Of a stretch of DNA of 64,000 nt, positions 8,967 to 20,198 are shown piece after piece. Under the pieces are notes generated by a model. The model saw nothing but the letters and a program-made list of their open reading frames with translations. It had not been told where the DNA came from and made no database searches. How positions within the stretch are numbered: position 1 is the stretch's first letter; every line of letters begins with the position of its first letter. This DNA is from Neodiprion pinetum (taxonomy: Eukaryota > Arthropoda > Insecta > Hymenoptera > Diprionidae): positions 35,628,607 to 35,692,606 of the forward strand of contig NC_060235.2 of the NCBI RefSeq assembly GCF_021155775.2, in the 5' to 3' direction. Position numbers and translations under genes: made by a program.

Positions 8967-9925
8967 TACTGGTAAGGCCACGTTGGAATTTCGATGAATG
9001 ATAGTAATCGAAACAGGCGAATGATAGTAACCTTGTGTGGCGAAAGATAGTAGCCCAAAGAATTTTATTTCGATGAATGACAGTAATCGAATCAGGTGAA
9101 CGATAGTAACCTTGTGGGGCGAATGATAGTAGCCCAAATGTATTTAGACAATGACGAGAGGTGGCTGAAACTCTTGGATCGGACTTGATCACTCTGATTT
9201 CGGAGTGAACGCCGCACCCGCCTATTGTCTTGCTATATACGGAAATTTTGATAATTTCGTGTGGTGGACGTTTATTTTCAGATTGACAGGTGGACGAAGC
9301 TACGACGAGGACGTCGTAAAATCTAGGAAGGCCGAATGAAGTCAACGTCTTGGTATGGACCACGGCGGTGAGGCAGGGAAGCCGATAATATTTCGAGAGC
9401 CAGAATATAGACATTGAGATTAGACGGGTGACGAATCGAATGCGGTGGGTCTAGAGAGCGGGTGTCAAAGGGGCATTACGTGACGACGCCTCGGAGAGTT
9501 CACATCGATTGAATACCGTGCATATCGAGCATTACTACACTTACGGGTTGCAAAGCTTCAATATACTTGTATTCAGACATTTGACGTAGAATTTTAAGAA
9601 GTATTCCATTGAATATTACAAATACATTTAATACGATTGACATTATAACTTATTCGAAAGATAGCTTCGTTATCTTATATATTATTTCCTACAAAGCTAA
9701 AATCATTTTTCTTACTTTATTCAATCGCATTTTTTAAGGCGAAAATGTTATATTAGGTTTTTGTCGCATATCCTATTCCATTATTCAGTCTTTCAGCGTT
9801 CAATTGGAAAAGAAAAAAACTCTCTACGACAAACAGTCCTCTAGCAACGTTGACTTCAAGTTCTGGGGTGCGCGTAACCCGTATGTAGAGTATTTGTTTC
9901 ATACGGATAGTGTAGGGTCCTAGGG
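8967..9925. other. Probable gypsy 3' end/LTR region and unassigned sequence
   Basis: After the integrase stop comes a two-copy 79-bp tandem repeat (8988-9140), then about 600 bp of mixed sequence including a GCTATATAC TATA-like motif near 9230. This is the position expected for the 3' untranslated region and LTR, but the 5' LTR is absent so the limits cannot be fixed. The block ends at a piggyBac-type terminus at 9925. Confidence 0.35.
8988..9140. repeat. Two-copy 79-bp tandem repeat with about 26-bp subrepeats
   Basis: Units start at 8988 and 9067, each beginning ATTTCGATGAATGA. Within each unit the motif (A/G)ATAGTA or its close variant recurs three times, about 25-27 bp apart (followed by ATCGAA, ACCTTGTG and GCCCAAA), so the array has two nested periods. 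Confidence 0.8.
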
Positions 9926-9929
9926 TTAA
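9911..9929 (+). mobile_element. piggyBac-like right terminus at TTAA
   Basis: The sequence TGTAGGGTCCTAGGG ends at 9925 and is directly followed by TTAA (9926-9929). Read outward-in it is TTAA-CCCTAGGACCCTACA, the CCCT start and TTAA target of piggyBac-type elements. No matching left end was found upstream, so it is an orphan terminus or a nested insertion. Confidence 0.45.
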
Positions 9930-9952
9930 AAAACTTCTAGGCCATGTAGTAG

Positions 9953-10309
9953 ACACTTCAAGAAGTACCTAACCCAGAATTTTTTCAGATTTTTTCAAAG
10001 CCTAGAAAACTCCAAAAACTTCACCGTTCCCTGAAAGATCCAGTGTTCACACCAAGGACTAAATCGGCCAGTGAGGCGCTTTCGGAAAAAACAGAGTTGG
10101 CTGTTGATATGCTGTCGGAAGATGACGAAGAGGAAGATCATGTAGAAATGATGTACGATTCGGACTCAGAGGGGGATGGAAATGATAAACCTCGGGCTGG
10201 ATAAAAAGTAAGACGTGCCATTTGTCCACGACCAGCCGACCGAAAAGTAACTTTCTACGAAAACTGTAACCGACCTGTCTGTGACGACCACAGTTCAATT
10301 TTTTGGTAA
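9953..10309 (+). pseudogene. piggyBac-type transposase C-terminus with in-frame TAA
   Basis: A single reading frame contains a basic region, a strongly acidic linker (SEDDEEEDHVEMMYDSDSEG) and, after one TAA at 10202-10204, a cysteine-rich tail with KVRRAIC, PADRKVTFY and CNRPVCDDH before a TAA at 10307-10309. An acidic linker followed by a C-terminal cysteine-histidine cross-brace is the layout of piggyBac and piggyBac-derived transposases, where the tail recognises the transposon end. One or two of the usual cysteines are missing. The rest of the transposase is absent upstream, so this is a 3' relic. A piggyBac-type right terminus at 10871 fits as its own end. Confidence 0.65.
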
Positions 10310-10875
10310 ATTTGTGCCACAATAAACCGATCGGTATACCATTAAGCCTCGATGGTTATTTTCTATATTTATAAAAATTATTTGTTGAATAAAAAATTCA
10401 TTCAAAGTTGAAAAAAAGATGCAATATGTAATTTTTCATTGACTTCACCCATTTACGGCTTTTTGTTATTTTCAGTTTTCGGATAAATAAATAATTATAC
10501 TTTTTGAAAAAAATGAATCGATACACCATTTCATCTCAAGGCTCAGTGTACTCCCTTTCAAATCCCGTTGGAGTTTTGGAAATCGGTTAATTAGAAAAAG
10601 AATGAGACTATTTTGACTGAAAAAAGTCATTTTTAGCTCTTCACCGCCCTTTTTTTTTTTTGCTTTAAACAAGTTCTTCTCGTTTTCATCTCAAAGGAAA
10701 GGGATTTTAATATATACCTTCGTGTTTCTGATTAAAAAACGACGAAAATGATGCATAATAAACCTATCTTATTGGAACTAGAAAGGCTTGCATTGTTTGG
10801 AAACGCTTGGGGTACTCCGATGCCCCAGTTACCCTGTAGAAAGTATAAAAATTAGGTTGCCCCGTCTAGGGTTAA
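10310..10875 (+). mobile_element. piggyBac-like 3' region and right terminus
   Basis: AT-rich, non-coding sequence follows the transposase relic. It ends GGTTGCCCCGTCTAGGG at 10871 followed by TTAA (10872-10875). Read inward from the right this is TTAA-CCCTAGACGGGGC, a piggyBac-type CCCT terminal repeat with the superfamily's TTAA target site. Confidence 0.55.
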
Positions 10876-11593
10876 AAAATGCAGAATTCTCTAACGTTTT
10901 TCCACAAAACATAGGTAATGAGGAGCAGCTTTTATGACGAAAAGCTCCAGAAGTTCCGCACCTTGAATATATAAATTTGGATCTAAAAAGCACATAGTAT
11001 TGCTTAGTTTCACACAAATACTTAGAAATTGAACAATACCATTTTAGACGGTTAGCTTAACTGAATTTACGAAGCTCAGCTGAAGTTTGAAAACGATTTA
11101 TAGAAAAAGTACGTTTTTCTTTATAGTCCATCATAATTCTTTGATTTTTCCCGGTCTTTTTCCAATATACGAAATTCCCTGACTATTCCCGGGTTTCCCA
11201 GTCTGTCGCCACCCTATCATTTCAACTGCGAACTAAGGAGATACGTGGTTATGTAATCTTTGTGGCTGTTTCAGTACCAAAAGCCACGGTGGACTTAGGT
11301 TTCGATTTTCTAAATTGGAAACTTCAGGTGTTGATTACACATTTGAAATAAAAATTTAGTAATTGGATGATAAGCAAAACACGGGTGTTGTAACGTAGCG
11401 TTAAATTTTACAGTGTTATTTGAAAAATCTTCAAGCAGATAAAGCAATCAAGTAAATAGTTTTGTACGCCGATTGCACCGGATACTCAGATTCCAATTAA
11501 CTGATTCATTAGGACAACGTAAATTGAACATTGTTTTCCTCTACCTAAGGTACTCCGAATAATTCGCATATTTGTTATCCATTAGTTTGTACA
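10876..11593. other. Noncoding sequence between two transposons
   Basis: AT-rich sequence with no ORF of protein-like composition and no clear repeat structure that I could delimit. Confidence 0.3.
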
Positions 11594-12005
11594 TGGGGCA
11601 TTCCACGTCAACTTCGTCAACCGAAAAAAAAATGTTTCAAAATTTTCAAAAATAATATACTTGATGGAATTTTGATTTTTTTATTTGAACATCAGTTACG
11701 ACAGCTTAAATGTCGCGGAAAATATCTGCAAAACATTTTTTTTTCAAACACTTGAATTCAAGACGAATCGAAACACCACCTTACTGTTTTTGATACGATT
11801 GTTCAATTTGGAGGTATCATCGATTAAAAGTTCATCAATTTTTGAATATCGTAAAATTTAGGCTTGTAAGAACTCCGGAACGGAGGCTTCGAAAATTTTT
11901 AAACAAATCAGAGACACCACTTTCGCATAGTATAACAAAATCCTAGAAGAATGAAATCAAAGGTAGTGAGGTCTGGAGGTGGCTGACTTGACGTGGAATG
12001 CCCCA
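11594..12005. mobile_element. 412-bp MITE with TGGGGCATTCCACGTCAA ends
   Basis: An 18-bp perfect inverted repeat, TGGGGCATTCCACGTCAA, occurs at 11594-11611 and in reverse complement at 11988-12005. The 4-bp sequence TACA flanks both sides (11590-11593 and 12006-12009) as a likely target duplication. There is no coding capacity. The superfamily is not assigned. Confidence 0.75.
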
Positions 12006-12009
12006 TACA

Positions 12010-13123
12010 CGCGTTTCGGCCAGCTGATTTACATTAGTTTACGATTTAGTGAAAAATCATTGCTTTGGGTACGAACATATTTTATAAGGTACTGGAGATA
12101 TTGGAAGTTTATAATTACAAAATGAATACCTATGTACTACGCCCCGAGATTGTAGTCGTTAGAGATACACAATTTTTGACAGTAACTGAGAAACAATTAT
12201 TCTGTTTTGTTTCCAGTTTTTTTCATTTTACTGTCTTTAATAGCACATTATGTGATAAAGAAATAATAGTCTTTATACCCGTGTTGCATATAGGACTTTA
12301 TTCCGGACTTGACTGTCGCAACTTTATTGACTTTAAAAGTTAAAACCGCATTTAAGGGAAAAACAAGGGAACAAAAAAAAAAAAAAAATTTGCGGAGAAA
12401 AGTACAAGAGGGAATGATAAGCTACTTTTGTCGGCCTTTGCAGGTCAATAAAGTGGCCATTACGGTTAAGTCAGGAATAAAGTTTTATTGCTGCCTGAGT
12501 CTACTTCAAAATTAAAATTAAGGGGATATCCAGTTGTGATACAGTTTATAATTCTTCAAGGATTTCAATTTTCAAAAACACTATTTTCATCTACAAAAAT
12601 AAAGTGGTGTTCATTGCTTCTAAGTATTGTATATGTTATGAAATATAGACTTTATTGAGAGCTTCGCTAGTTTTTATTTATATAGCAGAATTTTACCTTC
12701 AGAGTCTAGTTGTAAAAGAAAGTTGATAGTACAAAATTCAAGAAACTAGACTCATTTTACAAGTTTTAGAGAATTATCAACTTTATCATGTCGCTAGACA
12801 CCCAAAATGATTAAAACATGGGATGGAAAATGTTAAACTGTTGTCTTGAACATTATGAGTGACACTGTCGAATACAATTGAATCATATGGGTTCAATCAG
12901 GATTTGCAGTGAATACTCAAATTTTGTAGATCACTTTTCGTAATTTCAAAGAAATGAAAACAAGATGTAGCACAAAAGAAGCAAGATATGCTAGTGCAAC
13001 TGACTGAATATGAAACGATGATAAGTGTGAAATATCACACAGTCCTCTACGCCCTGTTCTTAAAGATTACTTATTTTCGTAAATTGAAGTCTTTTGAGAA
13101 ATTTAGTGGCAAACCTTTCGATG
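12010..13123. other. Intergenic DNA and probable cyclin H 3'UTR
   Basis: No ORF here looks like a protein. The 12,635-13,123 part is likely the minus-strand 3' untranslated region of the cyclin H gene, since a minus-strand AATAAA lies at 12,651-12,656. Confidence 0.4.
12651..12656 (-). promoter_or_regulatory. Candidate poly(A) signal for cyclin H
   Basis: TTTATT on the plus strand is AATAAA on the minus strand, about 470 bp past the cyclin H stop codon, a normal 3'UTR distance. Confidence 0.4.
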
Positions 13124-15320
13124 CTACAACGCCGATGGAGATAGAGATTTACTCACGCCCAATACTTTCTCGTCATGCTCTGCTTGGTCTTGAATGATTT
13201 TTGCGTATTTTTCATTATCCCGTAAATCATCCTCGTCCAGCATGTCCTGCATTCTTTGTTTGTAACTGAAAAAGTTAAGTAAAGGTACACAGTTAAGTGA
13301 AGAAGTAAAATGTAATAACTTAAGTAGCACAATTAGATGTTTCGGACTGCATTTGGTACTTGAATTTGAAGACCAGCCTTACGTGCGGAAAAAATGTTTG
13401 GCAAAAATTCGTGAATGCAAGGCTTACATTTCGCTGTCTGGATTATTCGCTTGATTTCGGCACTTGTCCAGTTTCTTCTCAAGAGACCGGACCACTTCTC
13501 TTGTTGGAGGCTCAACACACTTGGCCATTGATCTTATTTCTGAAAAATTAATATGACATAGTTACAATCGTTGATAATGTGTCAGAAGAAAAATGACGAA
13601 GATGATGAAACATCCCCAAAAACGATTATGATCGACTTACTTCTAACAGCCTCGATGATTCCTGGCAAATGTTCCCTCGAGAACAGTGTGTCTGTTACGT
13701 AATTGTCTAGATTAGCAGCAGCTCTCGACGCTGCGTGCAAGGTGGCAGCCAAAGCAATTTGACTCGGAGCGTAAATCAGAATACTATCTGTGAGAAACAC
13801 TCTTTCAAGAAAATCGTCGATATGCGGTCTGAGCTTCTCTGGATTTTCAAGTGCTGTGCATCTGGTCTAAAAACACAGGAAAAATTAATAGAAAATTACA
13901 AAAGGCTCGATATGATCTTGATGAGTGAACCATGAATAGCAGAAATAAGGGCTTAAGTTAAAACTGAATTGCCAAGAGAAATTTACAAAATAAGAGACAA
14001 AAATTTCAGCTAAAGATTCTGCAGCTTGGAAAATAAGTAGATTCCCTTCGTAAGCTACACTCACCTTTATATCGATCATCAAGCCCTCTACAGGCCTGAA
14101 AGGATTATGGACAGTCAGGTTATAGTTGAGCTGCTGCATGAGTAACAATTCGTTGTTTAAAATGATGTCTGATGCCTTTTCTCTGTCTCCTTTGATATTC
14201 GCTACGAACTGGGATATCGAGACATTGAATTCTTCTACCTAAGAAAGAGAATTGAAAAAACAATAAAATCTGGAAACAGTTGAAGTTTTGTTCATCGCAA
14301 TAAAAAAAAGTTAATTACAAGTCATCTCTGCAAGTATGTTAAATTGTATGCATATTATGAATACTTGCCTTGCAGCCAAGGTAGACGCACGTGACAAGGA
14401 TTTCCTTAGGATGGTAATCCATAACGCTGTTCCTTAAATAGAACCTCTTGAAGTAGTGAAGCGCAGTTGCTACGGTAGGTCTTGGCATGGGCGGAACAAA
14501 TCTGCGACAGAAGTCTCGGAGTTGTAATTCATAGAATTTGAGTAATATCCGTTCTTCCGAAGTCGTTAGGAAATGCTCCTCTCTTTGATCGCGCTGTACG
14601 AGTGGAAAGAACGAACCATTTTTCAAAGACAAAGTATTACTCCTTGACGGAAACGCAAATGTATAGGACAACATTTACACACAGCATGCCGGTCGAATAT
14701 TAGGCAAGAATTTTTATGTCCGTATAAATATCAGTCTTCTTCCCACAAACGGTGAAGACATTTTTACCGCCATTATTTGGCGTCCCCAAGTTTATAGGTA
14801 TTTAATCAACAAACTGCGTGAGCTTTTATGTACGATCAAAGATTCAAAATAGCATGTTCTCCAGTACACGTTGTGTATAATTAAAATTCTCAAATAAATT
14901 TATCCACCGGGTAACACCGTAATTGCTTTGCAATCACGCGGAATGTTCATCACGTAATTGATACGTATGTCAAAATAAAAGACGATTAGAGAGTACGGAG
15001 ATTTGCTTGCGAAAGATGGAATATTTTCGATTGGTGAATCAAATGTTAAAACGCACGCTGTTCGAAGCTGATATAATTATCCATAACTTTGTATGAACTG
15101 GCTTTTGTCGAGTAATTTCTTTCGAATTGACAAAACACGCTTTTTGGGTTATAGCTATAGATATATCGATTGAGAGATAGAATAAACTGGAATAAACACT
15201 CACCGGCACGTTCACGCCATGCTTGTCGATGAATTCCGAGTTAGTCTTCTCGCGAAGTTCCGTGATGTCATTTTCATCACTGAATATCCAGTACATCTTT
15301 TGAGAGCTCATTGGAAACAT
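13124..15320 (-). CDS. CycH: Cyclin H, six coding exons
   Basis: Exons (minus strand): 15204-15320, 14369-14593, 14065-14238, 13641-13866, 13428-13539 and 13124-13265. All junction phases agree and give 331 aa, close to the 323 aa of human cyclin H. The first ATG (15320) starts MFPMSSQKMYWIFSDEND, like the animal N-terminal helix. The cyclin fold is clear: FVPPMPR, YFKRFYLRNSVMDYHP, the hallmark CVYLGCKVEEFNVS across exons 2-3, LLLMQQLNYNLTVHNPFRP, IYAPSQIALAATLHAASRA and the C-terminal helix ending in exon 6. Cyclin H binds CDK7 and MAT1 to form the CDK-activating kinase, which also serves in TFIIH to phosphorylate RNA polymerase II. Intron 2 uses a GC donor. The last exon ends in-frame at TAG, but a GTGAGT at 13151-13156 could be a donor to a further exon, so the final 11 residues are less certain. 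Confidence 0.93.
14239..14368 (-). other. CycH: GC-AG intron 2 of cyclin H
   Basis: On the minus strand exon 2 ends TGCAAG and the intron begins GCAAGT; it ends CTTAG before GTAGAAGAATTC. This junction rebuilds the conserved CKVEEFNVS segment in phase 0. The nearest GT, four bases downstream, would shift the frame. AAG|GCAAGT is the classic strong context for the minority GC-AG class. Confidence 0.85.
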
Positions 15321-15461
15321 TTTCAATATACTTAATATCGCGTGAGCAGCTGAATCGCACCGTAAAAGACTCCCTAATCAGATACCCTGCGACGAACGTC
15401 TTTGTCCTCCAATGCCTTCCTACCGCTTCCTATTGCGCTGCTCACTAGTGCTCACTGAGCA
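15321..15461. promoter_or_regulatory. Cyclin H 5' region, possible bidirectional promoter
   Basis: This 141-bp gap lies between the minus-strand cyclin H ATG and a plus-strand ATG at 15462. It contains repeated GCTCACTAGTGCTCACTGAGC-like direct copies near 15440-15460. No TATA box was recognised. Promoter function is inferred from position only. Confidence 0.35.
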
Positions 15462-15551
15462 ATGGCGTCAAATGAGACTCCTGCTCACTGGTCAGTTTCA
15501 GCTACTTCGTGGTTTCAGCAATCAGCAATGGCCGCTGGGGCTTGGCGGTAA
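15462..15551 (+). CDS. Short ORF or first exon divergent from cyclin H
   Basis: An ATG opens a 29-codon frame (MASNETPAHWSVSATSWF..., tryptophan- and serine-rich) ending at TAA 15549-15551. GGCG|GTAAAT at 15548 is an acceptable splice donor, so it could be the first coding exon of a divergent gene instead of a micro-ORF. I do not recognise the peptide and found no downstream exon. It may also be chance. Confidence 0.2.
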   Translation: MASNETPAHWSVSATSWFQQSAMAAGAWR

Positions 15552-15592
15552 ATTTGAATACGCCGGGTACTGTCATCACGCTGCCAGGTTTG

Positions 15593-15633
15593 GCATATGC
15601 CGTTGACTGATAGTCTTCAGTCAACGCATATGC
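15593..15633. repeat. Bulged hairpin near the cyclin H promoter
   Basis: GCATATGC-C-GTTGACTGA (15593-15610) is complementary to TCAGTCAAC-GCATATGC (15617-15633) with one bulged base, enclosing the loop TAGTCT. The stem is 17 bp. Confidence 0.65.
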
Positions 15634-18600
15634 GTTGTATATCTGAAATATATATTGTTTTATATTGAAAGAATATACTTCAGCCAATGTATTTCTGTAC
15701 TAGATAACGCTGCGGAGGCGCGGGAGGATTTGAAATTTTCTTATTATTAAAACTTTATAATACATGCGAATAAAGTTACAAATGAAATTACTATCGCCTG
15801 AATAAAACTAAATAGTTTAAAAAATAGCGAATGGATAGCTATATGAAAGAAAACCTTTAATACACCACCGATCGAATTGAAACTACTTATTGGGTTGAGC
15901 AAAGAAAATGTGCGAACAAATCATGAATCGGTACAGGAACATTTAAATTTCAATGGAAGAAACTTATCATCTTTTTGATATTAATGTTCAGGGAAATCTC
16001 CAATAGTTTATACAAATGACACAAAGTGTTTAATTTGTATCGGTATAGTAGCGTTCCTGCAGGTGTTTCATATAAAGCTGGTCAATTGGTGTTGCTTCAA
16101 AGACTTCACGAAGCTACGGATAGAGCTCGCTACTCTGCAGTGCAGTCGGTTATAAAAATCCTTGGATTCCGAGTATATCGAGAAGTTAGGGAATATTACG
16201 GGAATAAATTAATCACAATCATGAACACTGATATCGTTATGCGATACTTCATACATGTAGAGTATAATTAATATTCCGTTGGTAGAACGATATATTTCGC
16301 GCGTTGTTGGATTTCAAGTTCTCGAAATGAGCTGAATTATCCCGCAGGTGGATGTCATGGTATATAAATTAGGCCTAATTCATCGAGCAAAAGTTGTAAT
16401 AAAGCAGTTTTTAATATGTCGCATTAAATGTCCCATGTTATAAGTCGAAGGCTGTTTTCGGGTAAACAATCGCTATACGTTGCGTTGCCTATTGTCTGCA
16501 ATTTTGAGCAAAGTCGTCACTATCGTCTTAATTAACGAATATGACTTCTATTATGTACTAAAAACGACTCGATGTGTAATTAACGACTATACTCACGATG
16601 AGAGTCTTAAGAAGAGTGTTCAAATTGCGATTTATCTTTTCGCGGTATTGCATAAATAATATTCATGTTTGATATTAAATGCTACTTGTTCGTCTCGCAA
16701 TAATTGACCTCGTTGACCTTTTCTTTTTATGAAAGTATGACTGACGAATTTACGGCGGCTGATATCATGTCGTATAATCGACTAAAGCGATTATGAATTG
16801 CAAGTCACCGCTTGATTACTGGTTGTAAGCTCGAATTGTGTTTGTATCACATTTGACCCTGTCGGCAGGTGTTACATCCCAACCCCGTCTTAATTGGTAT
16901 CGACAGTTGGGGAAACCTTCAAGAACTCATCGGGGTCATCCGACTTCCGGGGGAATAATAAAAATTCATTCGCGTAACGAGCCGAGTTTTGCAAAGTAAA
17001 TTTCAATCCATATGCACGCCTCCCATTCCCAAATCGCGAATCGCCAATCTCAAAACGCTCTTCTGCGGAAGGCGGTCTTGGCGCCTTTCGTTAGTCACGG
17101 TTGTTGTGATCTTATCGCAGCCGAACGAATCTCAATCTGATTGTCGGATACAGACCTTTTACTCGTCGGAGTTTACCTGCTGCTTTAAACTCGTAAATGC
17201 CCACGTGTAATAGTTGCAAGGATGTCGAATGGTCCGTCAGGCTGTGCGTGAAGTCTAACATTAGACATTAGAGGCTGACTGCAGCAATATCGCGACATAT
17301 TATATATCGGTCGAATTCTGTAATTTTCTCACGGTCAAATCGACAACGTCGCAGAGCTTCAACGTAATAAAAATCATACTCGATACTGTATAAATTATGA
17401 ATTATTTGAAGCTTTTCTTCGACTCGGGAGATTCCAAGAAAGAAAAATGATCGAGCTCAGTTTTATAGTGGTTAGCTGTTAACGGTGTAGCTCGAGATTC
17501 GAAAGCATTACCGACGGCAAGTCAGAAACTCCGCCTCGTCCGACGCCGGCTTAACAATCAACGGCTGCGGCGCCTCACGCTAAATCCAACTGATGCACCT
17601 TTGGCGTGCACCTTGGCCACGATTGGAATTATTCTTTCCCTGATGGAAGCTAATGACGGTGCTTCTGCCAAAGAAGTTCAATTCTAGTGCTCGATCGATA
17701 GTCCTAGACACAGGCACAACGCCCTCTTCGATGGCCTTTGAAACGGTTCTGCAGAAATTACTTTCCAGGTAGCAAGTTTTTCTTGAAAACTTGCATGTTT
17801 CTCGGAATCACGATGCTCTAATGTAATTATGATTTACATTTACTGTGCAAAATTTCATTCGATGCGACAAAATACGGGATATGTGTCAGATACTGTTGAA
17901 AATTATTGTGAATTTACTAGACATTTACTGTACAAAAGAATTGTCAATTTACGAAATAAGACAACAAATTTACAAATTCGGTGCAGTGACGTAAATTACT
18001 ATGCGTTTGTCTTAAGTTTACAAGGAAAATTTTTCATTTTACTAAAATTTACATGAAAAAGACAAGAAAGTAATTTGAATTCACTAAATTGTGTAGTAAA
18101 TTTATTTTATATGTAAATTGATTAAACAGTAAACATATGGTGAAATTACAGAACTTTCATTACAGCGCAGGCAGTTCCATACAAAAATTTTTAACAACGC
18201 AATCAGTACAGTCGAACGTTTCGTCACCCGAAACGTGAGGGTAAAGCTTTTGAATATCTTGAAGCTTCAGGATCGAAGGGGCAGATCAGACTTTCGACTG
18301 CATCGCGATCTCTTATTGAAATTTGGTGTTTCAAAGACCTCGAGGTGTGAAAGTAATCGAGTTTGGTCGTAACACCTAATCTCCCCCCACCCCCTTAATC
18401 ATCCCTCATCAGCAGTCGGCAGCCCCTGCATTGATTCCGCATTAGCGTTGCTTCCTTTCCGCGTGCTTGCCGTCGTCCCCCGACAGTCGATGGTGTGTGG
18501 CAAGTCGGTTAAGGGATGTGGCGAACGGGGGGTGAAGGAGAGGCAGGAAGAGGGCGCGAGGGCCGGTTGTGCACGCGAGCGTGTACTCGCGGGGGCGTCG

Positions 18601-19965
18601 GCGACCACAATATTAGATTAATGGCCGCCAGCTGCCACTCCACCGCACTTCGACTTGTCCTGCGGAATTTGAAGAAGTCGGCCCAAGACGCGTGATGGTG
18701 TGTGTGTCTGCATCGGCGTTGCGTTGTTCCCTTCTCGTTTCGATTTCGAAGAGTTTAACTTTCCTACAGGATACTACACAATTATGGTGTCATAAGCGTT
18801 TTTCTTTTTCGCAGAATGTGCAAGGTGGAGAGTGGCGGTCAGCTTACCGAGGTATACGCTAACACCTCTTGTTGAATGTCACTCGTCATTCGGTAAACCA
18901 CGTTTTCGGAACTAGGGAGATGGATTAGGTGAAGCTTTCATGCATCCTGTAACATGCGTATGAATTGGTCGCCGATCAACCATCGTCCATTTTATGGCAC
19001 ACTGCATGTACAGTTCCGGCCGAGTCGTGGCCGATTGATATTTGATCTAGGACAATTTTGGGCAGTCGCAAATCACATACCCCATGAGTGTGCGTTTGAT
19101 GAGCCTTGGCCAAGCTGATAGGTGAACGAAAAAGGTCTGTAGTTAGGTCGCGGAGCGGTGTTCGATTAATCGATCCCAAGGTACATAAAAAAATGTTTTA
19201 ATCAGACTGAGAAGGTGCGGTTAATTTACCGGCATTTTTTCGATTACTATATTTATCAGGTTAGTAATTCGCGCCTGTTGACGGTGCGAAGACTTTGTAG
19301 TATGGCGGCTGAGGAAAATGCTGGGAAATGTTTGTCACTCGGGTAGAATCTAGGCTGGACTTAATCTTTCTGAAATATGATCGGGCTATACAGTTTAATC
19401 TTAAATCAACGTTTCGTGGTTTCCGTCGTCCCATCGGATAGATGAATAATTCCACTTTATTTAGTTGAGAATAATTATTAACCCGCGGCTCTTGACCTAC
19501 AATTAAAAATCTGTTTTGGCACTTAAACGAAAGTTGTCGTGCTGACCGGCAGTATTTTACAACACCACTTACTGTATCAGCGCCGCGGCTGCGTGAAGCC
19601 TTCCTCCGTAATCCATATAAGCCTCCCCGCACGAGTGGGCCTTCTCTTCGAGCCATATAAGTTTCGCAAAAACTTATTTACAGGTACACCCGGCATGTTT
19701 AATGCATGCGCGTATCTTCCATACATCACCGGGTGGAAACGTTTATTCCCTCGCGATAACTCCCACCGCAATGACGTCACGGGATCTGACAAACGACAAC
19801 GCTGCATACGTGCTAAACTATTTACGACCTTGGTGTAACGCCGTACTCTTACAAGCACATGTTTGCAGAATTGTAAGCCATCTTCATCTTGTGTAACGTA
19901 ATGAGCATTAATTGCATACACGGAGAAATATTTTCTACGAACATCAGTTACCGTTATTTTGTGTA
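15634..19965. other. Noncoding, mostly AT-rich
   Basis: No exon supported. Around 17,773-17,794 a short palindrome (GCAAGTTTT ... AAAACTTGC) is followed by AT-rich sequence rich in TTTAC motifs to about 18,140. A GC-richer patch lies at 18,370-18,620. None has a protein-like frame that I recognise. Confidence 0.3.
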
Positions 19966-19967
19966 TA

Positions 19968-20196
19968 ATGTAAGTGTACCAGTTATTGATACATTTAGAA
20001 CCAATTATTGACCAGTTTTTTTTCCAAAATTATGAACTTGTGGCAGAGGTTATGAATTTTTCGATAACTAAAACCAATTGCTAGATGATTAGACGCTACA
20101 AATTTATTTTCTGATAATTTTAGATCTAAGGATCAAACAGATACAACAAAAAAAGGTCAATAACTTGAACAGGGTCAATAACTGGTGCACTTACAT
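19968..20196. mobile_element. 229-bp Tc1/mariner-like MITE
   Basis: Inverted ends read ATGTAAGTGTACCAGTTATT on the left and ATGTAAGTGCACCAGTTATT from the right, 21 of the first 22 bases matching. Each arm carries a second inner TTATTGACC. The element is flanked by TA on both sides (19966-19967, 20197-20198), the target of Tc1/mariner-type elements. There is no coding sequence. Confidence 0.75.
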
Positions 20197-20198
20197 TA

